Assembly (NCBI GenBank): GCA_947179485.1
Contig: OX359250.1
Location: forward strand, 19,884,539-19,948,538
DNA: 64,000 nt
Source: Allacma fusca
Lineage: Eukaryota > Arthropoda > Collembola > Symphypleona > Sminthuridae
Direction of reading: 5' to 3'
Numbering within the stretch: position 1 is the first letter of the stretch; each line of letters begins with the position of its first letter. The position numbers were made by a program, and so were the translations under genes. Shown in pieces: positions 37,901 through 48,760 of the stretch. A model generated the notes under the pieces. It saw only the letters and a list, made by a program, of their open reading frames with translations. It did no database searches and had not been told where the DNA came from.

Positions 37901-40110
37901 GGATTCAGTCAATAACACTTGACACGGTGCACTATGCACTCATCATTGTTTAGCCGACATTGTCATTCACAGCTTCGCAAAACCAATGCCTTGCGTGACT
38001 GTAGTCTCATTTTCCTTTCGAACATACATATGTACATATGCGGAACTTACTCCAATCCAATTCCAGTAATTTCATAGAATTGTGAATGAGATTATTCATA
38101 TGATTTTACGTTCGTAGTATTTGGTTGTTGGATTCAGTGGGCATACATACCGAGACCTAATGCAGAAATTAAGAAGAATGCAAAAGAAAAATGATGAGCA
38201 CAGTTAAATCTTTTGTATTTACAACTTCAAAGGTTGGGTAGTAGAGCGTGAGTTTTTATGCATCTGTATTCATCTCTCTCCCACAAATTAGCAGCAGTGT
38301 AATTGAAGTAGAATCGGAAATGAATGCTTAATTTAATGCTGGAACATGATTTCCTATTTACAACTGTATTGCTTTGCGTGTGTCATAATTCAAATACTTT
38401 TTCCTCAGACCTAAAGACCTATAATTCAAAATATATTTAAAAGCACAAGGTATGTAATTACGTTTACTCAGACATACCAAATTTTTGTTTTAATTTATAC
38501 TTGACTGAGTCTCCTTTTGTGTTTCAGTTCTTTTTATTTTCAATATGAAGAAATAAGGGTTCCAGGAATTAATGACATTGTTAAAAGATCCCTGTGTCTA
38601 TCTCATTCCTCCTTCGTAAGCTACCATTTTAAAAATGAAGTTACATTATACCAGAAGTTGGTAATAATTGCAAAACATGATGTAGTAGGAGAGTAGAGCT
38701 TGTTTTTTTTTGTTGATTAATTTTTATATCCAAGCAAAACTTGTGGAAGTTACACAAGTAAAAGGATTATTAATGTCGGTTGGAAAAGGTCTGACGACAG
38801 AGTTTTGGAGGGGGAGGATTAGTTTTTCAGATGTTTGTATAGGGAGGATAAAAAAAAGTAAAAAGAGTGTATGCACCGGTCAAAATAAATGGGAAGAATT
38901 TCTCAAGACTTTTGACTTTAGAAATGACCGATGCAGCAAAAATGCTGGGATTGTTTGGAAGTCAAGGCTGGACAGACAAAAGGGTGAGTGGCATTGACCC
39001 AGCAACGTCAGCGTATTCAGTGGCTCACGAAAGAAATCGGTGTCATTTGAGGGCTCTTTTCATAGAAGACTCTTTTCCTCCTTTTCTATACACACTTCAC
39101 ACACTCACGCTTACAATCTATAAGATTTGCTCGTGCCAATTTTTCTTATTCATTCCATAGTGCTCAATGGGGCCTTCGTGGTGAGGGAGTAGTAGCTTTT
39201 TTTTTTCACTTATGCTCTGTATCGATGGATAGACTCCGGATAGCACACAAGACATCTAAATAGAATTGAATATAATACGCACAATGACGACAGGGAGACA
39301 CAATATACATTCAGAGCCAGTCAAAGAAAAAACTTTTCGTGTATAACTTACTCATGTAACCCTGTGTCTGTGTCTGTACATACGCACACGTATGTATTTC
39401 AAAGGTACTTAAGCGTCCGTGAGTGCCTTGTGTACATACTGCACTCATAATCTATCTACTCCAAGTGCTCCAGTTCCTTTACCTTTTGGGTAACTAAATG
39501 TACATACATATTGCCAGGCAGGCTCATCATATCTCACTGGCTTGTGAGTAGCTAGCCTTAAATTATGAAATGCATCCATCTCACATACGCTTCTTTTATT
39601 GCCATTGATACACATGATTTCTGCCTCTTTGTATTTCTCACCTCATTCTTCTGCATTGCATAATACGATTGATTTCTTCTCCGATAATCAATAGACACAG
39701 CCTCCTCTCAATTCCCATTTTGCAACCCATTATTGTCAATTTGACGCTGGGAATAGTTTACGTAACACTGTACACATCACCCTTGACATTTTGAACCTCC
39801 CAGCCAGCAAGCAGTACCAAGCAAAAAGAATTCTAATAGGATTTTGAAAAGCAATGAGAAGATAATATGCAGAATCCGATTGGCATTCAGTAGGTACTAA
39901 ATCCGTGCCTTTGCCTTACAATCTATTTTCCTATGGAAGCTAATACATTTACCTATTTTATTCCCAATCTCAGTTCTTAATGACTGGATTGTTTTCCAAT
40001 CCCAACAGTGATATACTGTATGACTGGGAATACTGAAATAAAAGCGAGTATAAGTTATTACATGGAAGGGATAGTGTTCATGGCAAGAGTCAAACTTGTA
40101 GTGCTTTTCA

Positions 40111-40148
40111 GCTCTCTCTCTCTCTTTCTCTCTCTCTGGCTCTCTCCC

Positions 40149-40192
<44 letters not shown>
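40111..40192. repeat. Imperfect (CT)n tract, 82 bp
   Basis: The longest CT-rich tract in the window. The 5' half has TTT, GG and CCC interruptions; the 3' half is pure for over 30 bp. It lies about 200 bp upstream of the possible exon at 40400. GAGA-type tracts can act near animal promoters, but they are too common here to argue for that. Confidence 0.93.
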
Positions 40193-40193
<1 letters not shown>

Positions 40194-40293
40194 AAGCAAA
40201 AGGAAGGAGGAAAGTTCTTTTGAGGAGAAACCCGGTTGGGTGTTCCTTGCCGTTGCAGACAAACTACGCAAAGCTTACAGCCAAGTCTGAGTG

Positions 40294-40394
40294 GTAAGTC
40301 TGGGAGTTTTCCTCCTTCTTGCTCTCCCCATGGTAACTATACATGGCCTTTTGTTCGACTTTCACTTTAAAACTCCAATCTCTTCTCGTTCGAG
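40294..40394 (+). other. Candidate short 5'UTR intron ahead of the possible exon at 40400
   Basis: The donor GTAAGT (40294-40299) follows GTG. The acceptor AG at 40393-40394 follows a pyrimidine-rich run (CTCTTCTCGTTCG) and lies five bases before the ATG. The spacing of about 100 bp is a usual size for small animal introns. This is inference from signals only. Confidence 0.2.
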
Positions 40395-40399
40395 CTACC

Positions 40400-40615
40400 A
40401 TGGGGGAAGCACTGCTACTTCGAGCTGAAATCAAGAAACTCGATGTGGAGAAATACGATTGCTTTGGCGGCAAGATTTTTTTTTTGCTCGTAGATATGTG
40501 CTCACTACGAGAAGAACGGCTTTACATTTTTGTTTTAAATTTAATAGAGCTTAGGAAAATTGCTTCAGTGCAATGGCTCTGTCCTTTTCATCTCGATAAG
40601 TTGAATTTAAAATAA
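40400..40615 (+). CDS. Possible first coding exon or short gene of unknown function
   Basis: The ATG at 40400 sits in an ideal eukaryotic start context (ACCATGG). The first 25 codons (MGEALLLRAEIKKLDVE..., ending CFGGK) are rich in charged and Leu residues and look protein-like. After codon 25 the frame runs into a T-run and becomes less convincing, ending with TAA at 40613-40615. No strong 5' splice site follows codon 25; GT at 40490 is weak. About 100 bp upstream is a consensus donor GTAAGT at 40294-40299, and a pyrimidine-rich stretch ends in AG at 40394. Together these could form a short 5'UTR intron of about 100 bp. An 82-bp CT-rich tract lies just upstream. I do not recognise the protein. 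It may be a chance frame. Confidence 0.25.
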   Translation: MGEALLLRAEIKKLDVEKYDCFGGKIFFLLVDMCSLREERLYIFVLNLIELRKIASVQWLCPFHLDKLNLK

Positions 40616-40893
40616 ATAATCAATACTCTATTTATATTATCGGTTGGTAGACTTTAATACTCACCAAAGCTCGCTGCGTACAAAATTACCCAAAATTATA
40701 TATTTTTTAAGGAAGATGCTATTTTTGTATTATACAGTAGATAACTATTTTTTTTGTAATTTTATAAAATTGTACTATTATAACAATGTAAGCTAGACAC
40801 TTGGATATTGTATATAGTCATACATTCGTGGCAAAAATGTGATAATAAAACCATTTGAGACGTGCGAAAGAATTGTATTGTTTCAAATGATTT

Positions 40894-40904
40894 GGGGGGG
40901 GGGG
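40894..40904. repeat. Poly(G) run, 11 bases
   Basis: Eleven consecutive G in otherwise AT-rich DNA. The length may be unreliable if the assembly was made from error-prone reads. Confidence 0.85.
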
Positions 40905-41304
40905 AGAATTTGTAGAACGTGAGTGATTGTTGTGTTTGATGAATTTGTAATGGTCTTTAAAATGTACGGTTCATAGGGCTTTTAAAATGATTTCCATGTT
41001 CATGAGGCCAGCTTAATTATATTGGTAAAAAGCTAAGTGACTGTGTGACTGCACAGGCTTTTCTGTACTTTGGACTTGGTGAGATTGATAAAGCTATCGG
41101 TTTAGAATGAGCTGCTTTCGCCACGGTTTTTGAGGCATGATGTAAGTGAGTCAGTGAGTTATTTCATATGTCGGTTTCGGATTTATTTTAGAGTACGAAC
41201 TACAGTGTTGATACTGAAGGGAAAAATATTGATGTTTCATGTTCGAGTCATTTTAAAGTTTCATGTCAGGGCGGTGTACATATAAGAACATGAATAAATG
41301 TCGC

Positions 41305-41305
<1 letters not shown>

Positions 41306-41345
<40 letters not shown>
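41306..41345. repeat. (GA)n microsatellite, 40 bp
   Basis: A pure GA run. Confidence 0.94.
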
Positions 41346-41346
<1 letters not shown>

Positions 41347-42085
41347 AGGGACAAGCATAAGTGTGGTGACATTAGTTGTGTACTAGCGTGCATACTTGGA
41401 GGTATGCACATGTCTAGTCTCTATGACTGTGTAAATATGTACATGTCGTTATATAGGGAGCTGATTTTCACCAGGAATTTACTTAGGTTTTGAGCTCACT
41501 CAGCCCTCGTGTCTCTCATCTCTCACCATGGGCTGGGAGTGTCATGAAAGCATTGGATGTAAGCATACTGTCAAGTCAAGGGAAGCTATGTCAGAGAGGG
41601 AAGGGGTTCACAAAATAATTCACAACTTGAGTTTGTGAACAAGTAATAATGGTAATCTATGATGAGTAAAGTAATGATTTTCAAGTGGGTCCCCATAACA
41701 TAACGAAACATAATGAATGGGGTTGGACTCTTTCCACTGAACTAAAGAACTGATAAGCCATGGCTTCGTTGTCCTCCATGTGGTTTTCTCCTTCTCACTT
41801 TAATAGGGATTCCAATTTTCATTCCAAGCCATCCATCCGATTTCGGGTTTTTGCCAAAGGGGGCTTTTACTTCCTTCGACATGGCTTCCAACCAGAACCT
41901 ACACTCATGACTACATCTCTCCTAATTCAGTACATACCACAGGGTTTAAAAACTACTACCGCCGGAGACACAGAAATAGTGACATGTTTCTATCTTTGAG
42001 TTGTTTGTAGCTCCTCTCTCATCACATGCCTCTTCACTTGCAGTGCACTCTTTCTCTCATGCTTTTTACGTCCGTATCTCACATA

Positions 42086-42109
42086 GAGGGAGAGAGAGAG
42101 AGAGAGAGA
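42086..42109. repeat. (GA)n microsatellite
   Basis: A GA run with one extra G near its start. Confidence 0.88.
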
Positions 42110-44065
42110 CAACTTTGATGAGAATGAGGACGTGGATGAGGACAAACTGCAACCGCGATGACAACCTCCGTACATTAAAAAGTACAGATTATCTTGATTA
42201 ATTTTAATTCTGCCTCATTGGCTAAAGCTCAGATTTTATCTTCTCCTATCTCCAATTTCCATCGTTAAATATACTATCAATCTCTATACTTTTTACCCAA
42301 TGTTCCTCTCCTCCACTTGAGGCCCCAGCCACGGATGCGATGCTGCCACGGGAGAGCGTCGGGCATCCCAAAATTATTCCTAGCTACCACACGTCCGCAA
42401 AACTTGCGTATCACTCCTCGGAAATACATACAAGGAAAGTGGCACGGAAGGAAAATAGGAACGTGGAGATTCAAAGAAATAATTACAGTCCCCAAAACTC
42501 TCTTTCCTTTATCATCTCCAAATCATCTTCGTCTGGCTTTCCTTTGACTTTAGACTCAGAGTCAGGGACACATGTAATCTGTAATAGGAATCTGACTCGT
42601 AAACATTCAAATTTGGCATCTCTCACAGTAATGACATTCCGTAGGAAAATATGAGCCAGTACTTACACAACCTAATTTCCAACGTTTGATTTAAATACAA
42701 GACTGACGACATGCCCAATTTTTTATTCTAAATATTTCTGGAAGAGTTTGTGTGTATGCGCATAGCATTGAATTGCATTAGTATAAAAGTATGTTTGACT
42801 TACATACATGCTGACTAGATAGATACATATGTAGATAAGGGTTGTAGAAGCCCCTCGGAAATTTCGAGTGAGTATATAAGTATTGACAGAATAAAAATTT
42901 GGAGCTAACTAGGAGTATTTGAAGAGGAGGTAGGCGTTGTAAAGTTTGAAGCATCTTTTGAAAGCTTCTTAGGCAGGGAGTCGGGCCTTTGCCATAGTAA
43001 TATTATAGCTGGAAGTTGTGTGTGACCACAGAAGGGGAAATTATTACAACCCTAGTGGTTGAGACAATAGCCCCTCGTTTACTAATATTTATATCCTCAT
43101 TAGTCATCTGTCCCTTTTCTATTTGAAGCGACCATTACTCAAATTCAAATCCAACTGCAATTTCATTTCATTTTCAGTTCAGCCCCCATTCTCCTCGCTC
43201 TCCACCTTCTAAATGTCTACTGTTTACGCATATAAATGTTTATGAGCTCACTCTCGTGCATCCTTATATGCACGTACCCGGTGCTCAGCCTAAATTGCAA
43301 CTCTGGGGCTTCAAAGACGAACTCATAATAGCAGCACGTTTTTATTTTGAAATACTTGTGCAAAGTCCATGGAGATATCTATACTTAATTACATATACAT
43401 ATTGTAGGTACATACATGAATACGTAACTTACACAGTGTATAGGATATGTACTATTCATATTTGGCAAGCTATACAGCGACGGGGTCTGTTTGTGGACAC
43501 GACCCTTGGTTTGTTACTTCGAAGGGCTCCTCATTTTTCAACGTGTGATTATTATCATTGAAGTCATGGCCATGTGATGGAAATTTATCAGCCATGCATA
43601 TAAACACAAGTGGAAAATAATTACTCTCATCCCTGGAATGCTAATACTTGTGAGTCCCAACTTGCTCTTGCATATATGTAGATATGTATGTATGCTTGTT
43701 CGGAACTCATCTCCATCACAGCTACTTTAGCACTCAGTAGCCACTGGGATTCCAGTTACTGAAGGATACGGACCACCCATTTATGATTTGTATGAAAAAA
43801 ACAATAGATTCCTGTGGTAGGGCTCTTGGAACGACCGTTTTTCTGAAGGCTAAAAATATAACTATTTTCTCCGACTCGGCGTGCATATAATGGATTCAGT
43901 GTCGGCAAGGATCTGTCCGGAACTCACACATAAGCTTTTAATGACACCCGTTTAATATTGGGAGAGCGTTTGCAAGTCCAAAATGGGAATGTAATTCTGG
44001 CGCTTTGGCAGCACGAATTATGGAACTGATTAAATGATAGGCCGGCTATACTTTGGTGCATGTGC

Positions 44066-44089
44066 GGACACTGTGCATGCACAGTGTCC
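44066..44089. repeat. Perfect 24-bp palindrome
   Basis: The half-site GGACACTGTGCA is followed at once by its exact reverse complement. The centre is TGCATGCA and there is no spacer. It is GC-richer than its surroundings. It could be a dimeric protein-binding site or could extrude as a cruciform; neither can be shown here. Confidence 0.9.
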
Positions 44090-45795
44090 TATAGTTTGGG
44101 GATATACTTCCTTCAAAATTCTATAAGTAGATTGTACATGTGCAGAGACCCTGTAACTCATTGTGCACAAGAGTTTACACATCTCGCTTAAAAATATAGT
44201 TTCTATATAATGTACAGTACTAGTAGTATTATTGCTTAGGATAGGATTTTTTTTTCCTCTGAAGGGAATCTAATCATCAGAGTGGTAGGAGCAGTTCTGT
44301 TCTAATCGGATTGCTTTCCTTTATAGTATCTGGAGGACTAGACGTACCTCTGGCTACAATGAGTCTGAAGGCTGCAGTTCAATTTGGATTATTTCTAGCG
44401 GTCAATATGTTTCCCGGATTTAGTTCTTCAGTGTTCTCACCATCTCTTTTCACCCAATGAGGGCAGTCGGTGTGAATTTATTCAATTATTTAGTCCAGCT
44501 TTGAATAAACTGTTTCTCGTGGATTCCTTCTCCTGATTTTCATTCCCTTTGGTGCAGTCATCAGGGCTGCACAGAAATGTCTGAGTTCTCAGGACTGTAG
44601 TCCACGTAAGGATTCTTCCTTTTAGATTGGACATGTCCTTCCCTGTCGTATACAAAGCCATAGTTCTGACACAGTTCAAGGAGCTTTTTTACAAGTCTCA
44701 TTTTGATTTGATTCATTCTCCCAGGAAGCTGTAGAAGTTGGGTTAGAAAACAAATTCGTACAAGTTTCCGTGGAGGGAAGTAATACACAGGGAAGGTGGG
44801 AGTAAGCGTCTTTCTGTCTCCGCATGATAGTTAGAAGTTAGCTATGAAAAATCATTTATTTCAGCAATGTAGGTATGTTTATTACACCCCAAGGTTCATT
44901 CCATGGCGAGTGTGGAAGATACAAGTTGGAAGCCATAGTAATCTTAAAATTAATTGTGGGTTGTTCAAAGTTCAATGTACGTGGAGGCGGCTTCTTCATA
45001 GTCTCGTGTATTCTCTGCGTGACAGAATCTCGGGAAAAGTGTGGGTAACATTATTATTGCCGGCGAGACTTAACTTTTTGGGCTGCTGCAAGCTTGCGAT
45101 AGTATGTGTAGTACAATGTACTTGTGGAGCTCTAACGTGCTCCGAATAATGGAAGGAACACCAACAAAGTAGATATCTTTAATATGGTTGTTCCTCCAAT
45201 CCCAACTTTGGTCATACCCTCTCTAGAGATTTTTTTTTTCCATTATTTTATTCCCTTTGTGTAATAACATTAGCCAACTTTTCCCTACCAACATTTTTAA
45301 GTTTCAAAATTTTGCGAGTACGTTGCCCGTGGACAAAAATAATTTGTAAGTTATTATCCCTCCTTAAGAAGTATATTAGAGATACCGATAGAGTTTGCAT
45401 ACATTACTTGCCCCCTGGAAACTTTCAATGAAATTCTTATTTCTAAAGGAAACGTTCCCATGAATACTTACTGAGCATCCGTAAGTACTAAAGTACTCAA
45501 TGAACCCTATTTAGTATTGAGGGGGAGTGTATTGAGCAAGATTCAATATTTTTGAGGGTATCCAGCAATAGATAGAGTAATGGATGGTTGTTTGGACATA
45601 AACTGGATCTGGAAGGAATAGGAAGAGCGAATTGTTGTAGAGTAGATTGGAGACTGTTGTTGAGAGCAAGTGAATTCCGAGGCTTTCACTATGTGTAAAA
45701 TTCATATGTATCTGTACTTTCGCTTATTGGTTGTGTGTGTGGGGGCTGAAGGAAACAAGGTATTGACAAAACTACGTCTGTGCACACAGGGCTTG

Positions 45796-45813
45796 TTGTG
45801 TGTGTGTGTGTGC
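45796..45813. repeat. (GT)n microsatellite
   Basis: A pure GT run that leads into GCACGCG. Confidence 0.82.
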
Positions 45814-47888
45814 ACGCGTTCTTTATTTTATCCTCATCCTATAAAAGAACATGGGGTAGTGTGTAGGTTCGGTGAGAGAGAAGGAGCTTAGAATAAAGTA
45901 TGTGTCAACATGACACGAGGAAACTCAAACTCTGTGAGAGGTTGTAGGTAGGCGGGCATTAGGAGGTATGGCGACCTGCGATAAACTTTTCCTTCCAGAC
46001 GCTCCAAGTCTGTAAAGTTGCTCATGTATTGTTGTCGTGCTCACAGTTCATTTTATCATAATTACAAAAGATAATGAACTCTGATGTCCCTGGAAGAGCA
46101 TAATAGGATGAGTCCCATGATCACCACCAATCTAACAAGTGTGCAGCCTCAAATTCTCAAACTCACTTATTTATGAATATCATATATTTTGTCTCATATT
46201 TATGTAACTCACCCACGCTTTTCTCAAACTATTATTAACTTCCTCACCGTTCGCATAGACCTCGCTCCACGTCAGCCTCAAGATGATTCCCATTTCCAAG
46301 CATACATATATATGTAATTATGTATGTTCCCGGGTACTTAACCGCACTTGTTTCCTGCTGACGTACAAATTCAACCTAATAAATAACTGAACTTTGACTC
46401 TATGATTGGGAGTACAATAATTCCGATTTACATTTACGTTCACTCTATTTTTATAAACTCATCTTGGTTTTTCTTTGAACAGGGAGGAATTATTTATTCA
46501 ATGAAATACCATTTCCAATGAATTATTTCTTCATATAAAAACTCGTAAAGGTTCTGAACATTAGTAATTTTCAGGGGTTAGCATATACTACAAATGTTGG
46601 AAGTAATTTCTGGTTGAAACTATTTTTCTAGAAATAAATATATACTACTATGAAGAGGCACGCTGCATTTTTCTGTGAATTCAGGGGCTCAAAGGAAGGC
46701 AAACATGACTGATTTGAGCACGGAGGAGAGGAGAAATAGAAACAAATTTCATGTTTAAAATCCATAAATTATGTTGGAAAAGTTTGGATTTGTACTTTAT
46801 TGGATTTGACAGTTGGTTTCCCTCTGATATTTCTGCTCTAATGCGTTTTGCTTTCTCTCATTGTGAGGTCTGAAATAAATCCGAGTCGTGGATCATCTAA
46901 TGTTATATAGAGTTCACCCTGTGCAATTCAAAGATAAAGATGAGCACTGCATAATACGTGTGTTCAAGGCGGGTGGTCTATTTGATTAGCACTTATGTAC
47001 AGGCTAGTCCTCCGTCTCTTCTCTTTTAGTAGTAAGAGAGTCTTGACAATGGTCGGATGCCGGGTCCTCACATGCAATCATTTGAGACAATCCCCTACCT
47101 AAGTTACGTGAAATGTCCAATTGAATCCCAGCAACTGTTCATATGTACCATTATGAAACCTATCTTCGAGATAAGATGCACCTTCAGCTTAGCTTAAGCT
47201 TCTCTTGTATAGAACTCTTGCTCTCATCCAATATCATCATTTAGCTTTTATTCTCTTCCTCCATACTTTTATTCATTGATGTACTCCCGGGCTGCAAAAA
47301 ACTAATTTTGATTTTGTTTTCATCATGTTGAGCAACTTTCAAATGCTTATCTCACACTACGTATTTATCTACTAATGCTCCAACAGTAGGTACACATATC
47401 CTTTTTATACACAGCAGAAATGTATGTATGGAGGGTCCCATTGATGAGACTCTCAACGTGTCAATACTACAAACGACTCATACTTATTTTGTCTCATCCT
47501 ATCTACAAATATATAGCCTTGGCTCAGGCTGGTTTCACTACTGCCCCAGTAATTCCTATTAGTAAGGAAGGAGTAGCCCTATGCGTGCCTGTGTTGTCAT
47601 ACTAAAACAACACAACGTCACTCTCAATGCTACAACTCATCTTAATTTTGAAGATCCTTCCCTTTTCTGAATTGAAATTCTCCTTAAAAATCTATCCTTC
47701 AATGTTTTCTCTTAGAAATTCTTTGTACCAGTGACTCCTTGGATTTATTATGCTACTACTATACCTTGGAGTTTTGAAACATTTCCCTTCCCGATCAGCT
47801 TGTAAGACTATTATTCATGTAGCTCAAAAATGTGAGTGAAATCATTAGGCTTGAGAGACGGATGAGACTTTCTATTGACGTTGACGTG

Positions 47889-47907
47889 AAGGTGCAACTT
47901 GCACCTT
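47889..47907. repeat. Inverted repeat with 9-bp arms and 1-bp centre
   Basis: The arms AAGGTGCAA and TTGCACCTT are exact reverse complements around a single C. Confidence 0.9.
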
Positions 47908-48091
47908 TTGCTACTCTTTGAGAGCCCTTCTTGATGCTTGGAATTGGTAGGAACTACAGTGGTAGCTGTGTATACATAGTAGATACTACTACGTGCTTTG
48001 TATGTTTATTTTTATGCGTAAATATCTGACTCACCTCGATCGTTGGGAGAGAGAAGAGAGTTATGATTAATTGAACTTTATTGACATTCAA

Positions 48092-48352
48092 ATGAGCTTG
48101 GACGAGCTGAAGGAGTCCCTCGTAAAAAATAGCTTTCCGATGAATATGCATGCCTGCCCAATAAGATGGATTGAAAAGTTGCGAGCACAACGTAAGATAA
48201 ACTCTATTCAAATGTATATCAAAATATCAAGTATGCAAAATCGACAGCAATTCGTTGCAATGCATTTCAATGGTTTAATTCCCATGATTTATGCTCATAA
48301 GGTCTTTTCACATAGGGCTGGTGGTACAAGTCGAATTATGCATTTGGAGTAG
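48092..48352 (+). other. Short ATG-initiated open frame, unrecognised
   Basis: The ATG at 48092 has A at -3. The frame starts MSLDELKESLVKNSF and runs for 86 codons. A possible splice donor GTAAGA lies at about codon 34 (48193), so only the first third might be coding. No homologue is recognised. A frame of this length is expected several times by chance in a window of this size. Confidence 0.15.
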
Positions 48353-48748
48353 GGACCGTCCTTACCATCCACTATTATCCTTCCCCACCATAGATATTCC
48401 CTCCTGTAATATTATTTTCTGCCAGAGTAAAGTGACAATTTGATCGATCATATTTTTATATCTTCTTGCAGCTTGAATTCCCTCACAGATAGTTTTTACA
48501 CTGCAGTGGTTCATGTAAATGTTTTCCAATGGTATACAAATGTGTTTGGAATGTGTTTCGGTTATTCTTCTAGCTTTGATTTACATTTTTCCAATTCCAC
48601 ATTTACTCTCTTTGAAAGTATCTATTCTTTAGATGTCGGAACTGTCTTTCTATTTTTGAACATTTGTTGTATGGAGAGGAGAACATTGGAGATTTGAAGG
48701 CAATATTTTATTTTTAGAATATTTATGGTTTTATATAACCCCTTGTTT

Positions 48749-48760
48749 CCCCCCCCCCCC
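48749..48760. repeat. Poly(C) run, 12 bases
   Basis: Twelve consecutive C in AT-rich DNA. It is a counterpart of the poly(G) run at 40894, about 7.9 kb away on the other strand. Confidence 0.85.

Larger units (their letters stand above)
31690..40110. other. No gene recognised downstream of the PLE
   Basis: The longest frames are 198 codons through a TA repeat (33187-32591, -), 158 codons (36677-37153, +) and 140 codons (36504-36082, -). None shows a family motif. Repeats are the TA run at 32889 and the CT tract at 34897. The region 35690-36060 is strongly AT-rich. Confidence 0.65.
40616..48091. other. No gene recognised, GA repeats and palindromes
   Basis: The stretch contains the poly(G) run, GA repeats at 41306 and 42086, a GT repeat at 45796, the 24-bp palindrome at 44066 and the inverted repeat at 47889. 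An AATAAA near 40849 could serve the possible gene at 40400. Frames are about 100 codons or shorter, with no motif. Confidence 0.65.

Noticed and set aside
42277..42547. GC-richer patch with overlapping frames on both strands
   Set aside because: The translations showed no transposase or host-protein motif, and the frames are under 110 codons.
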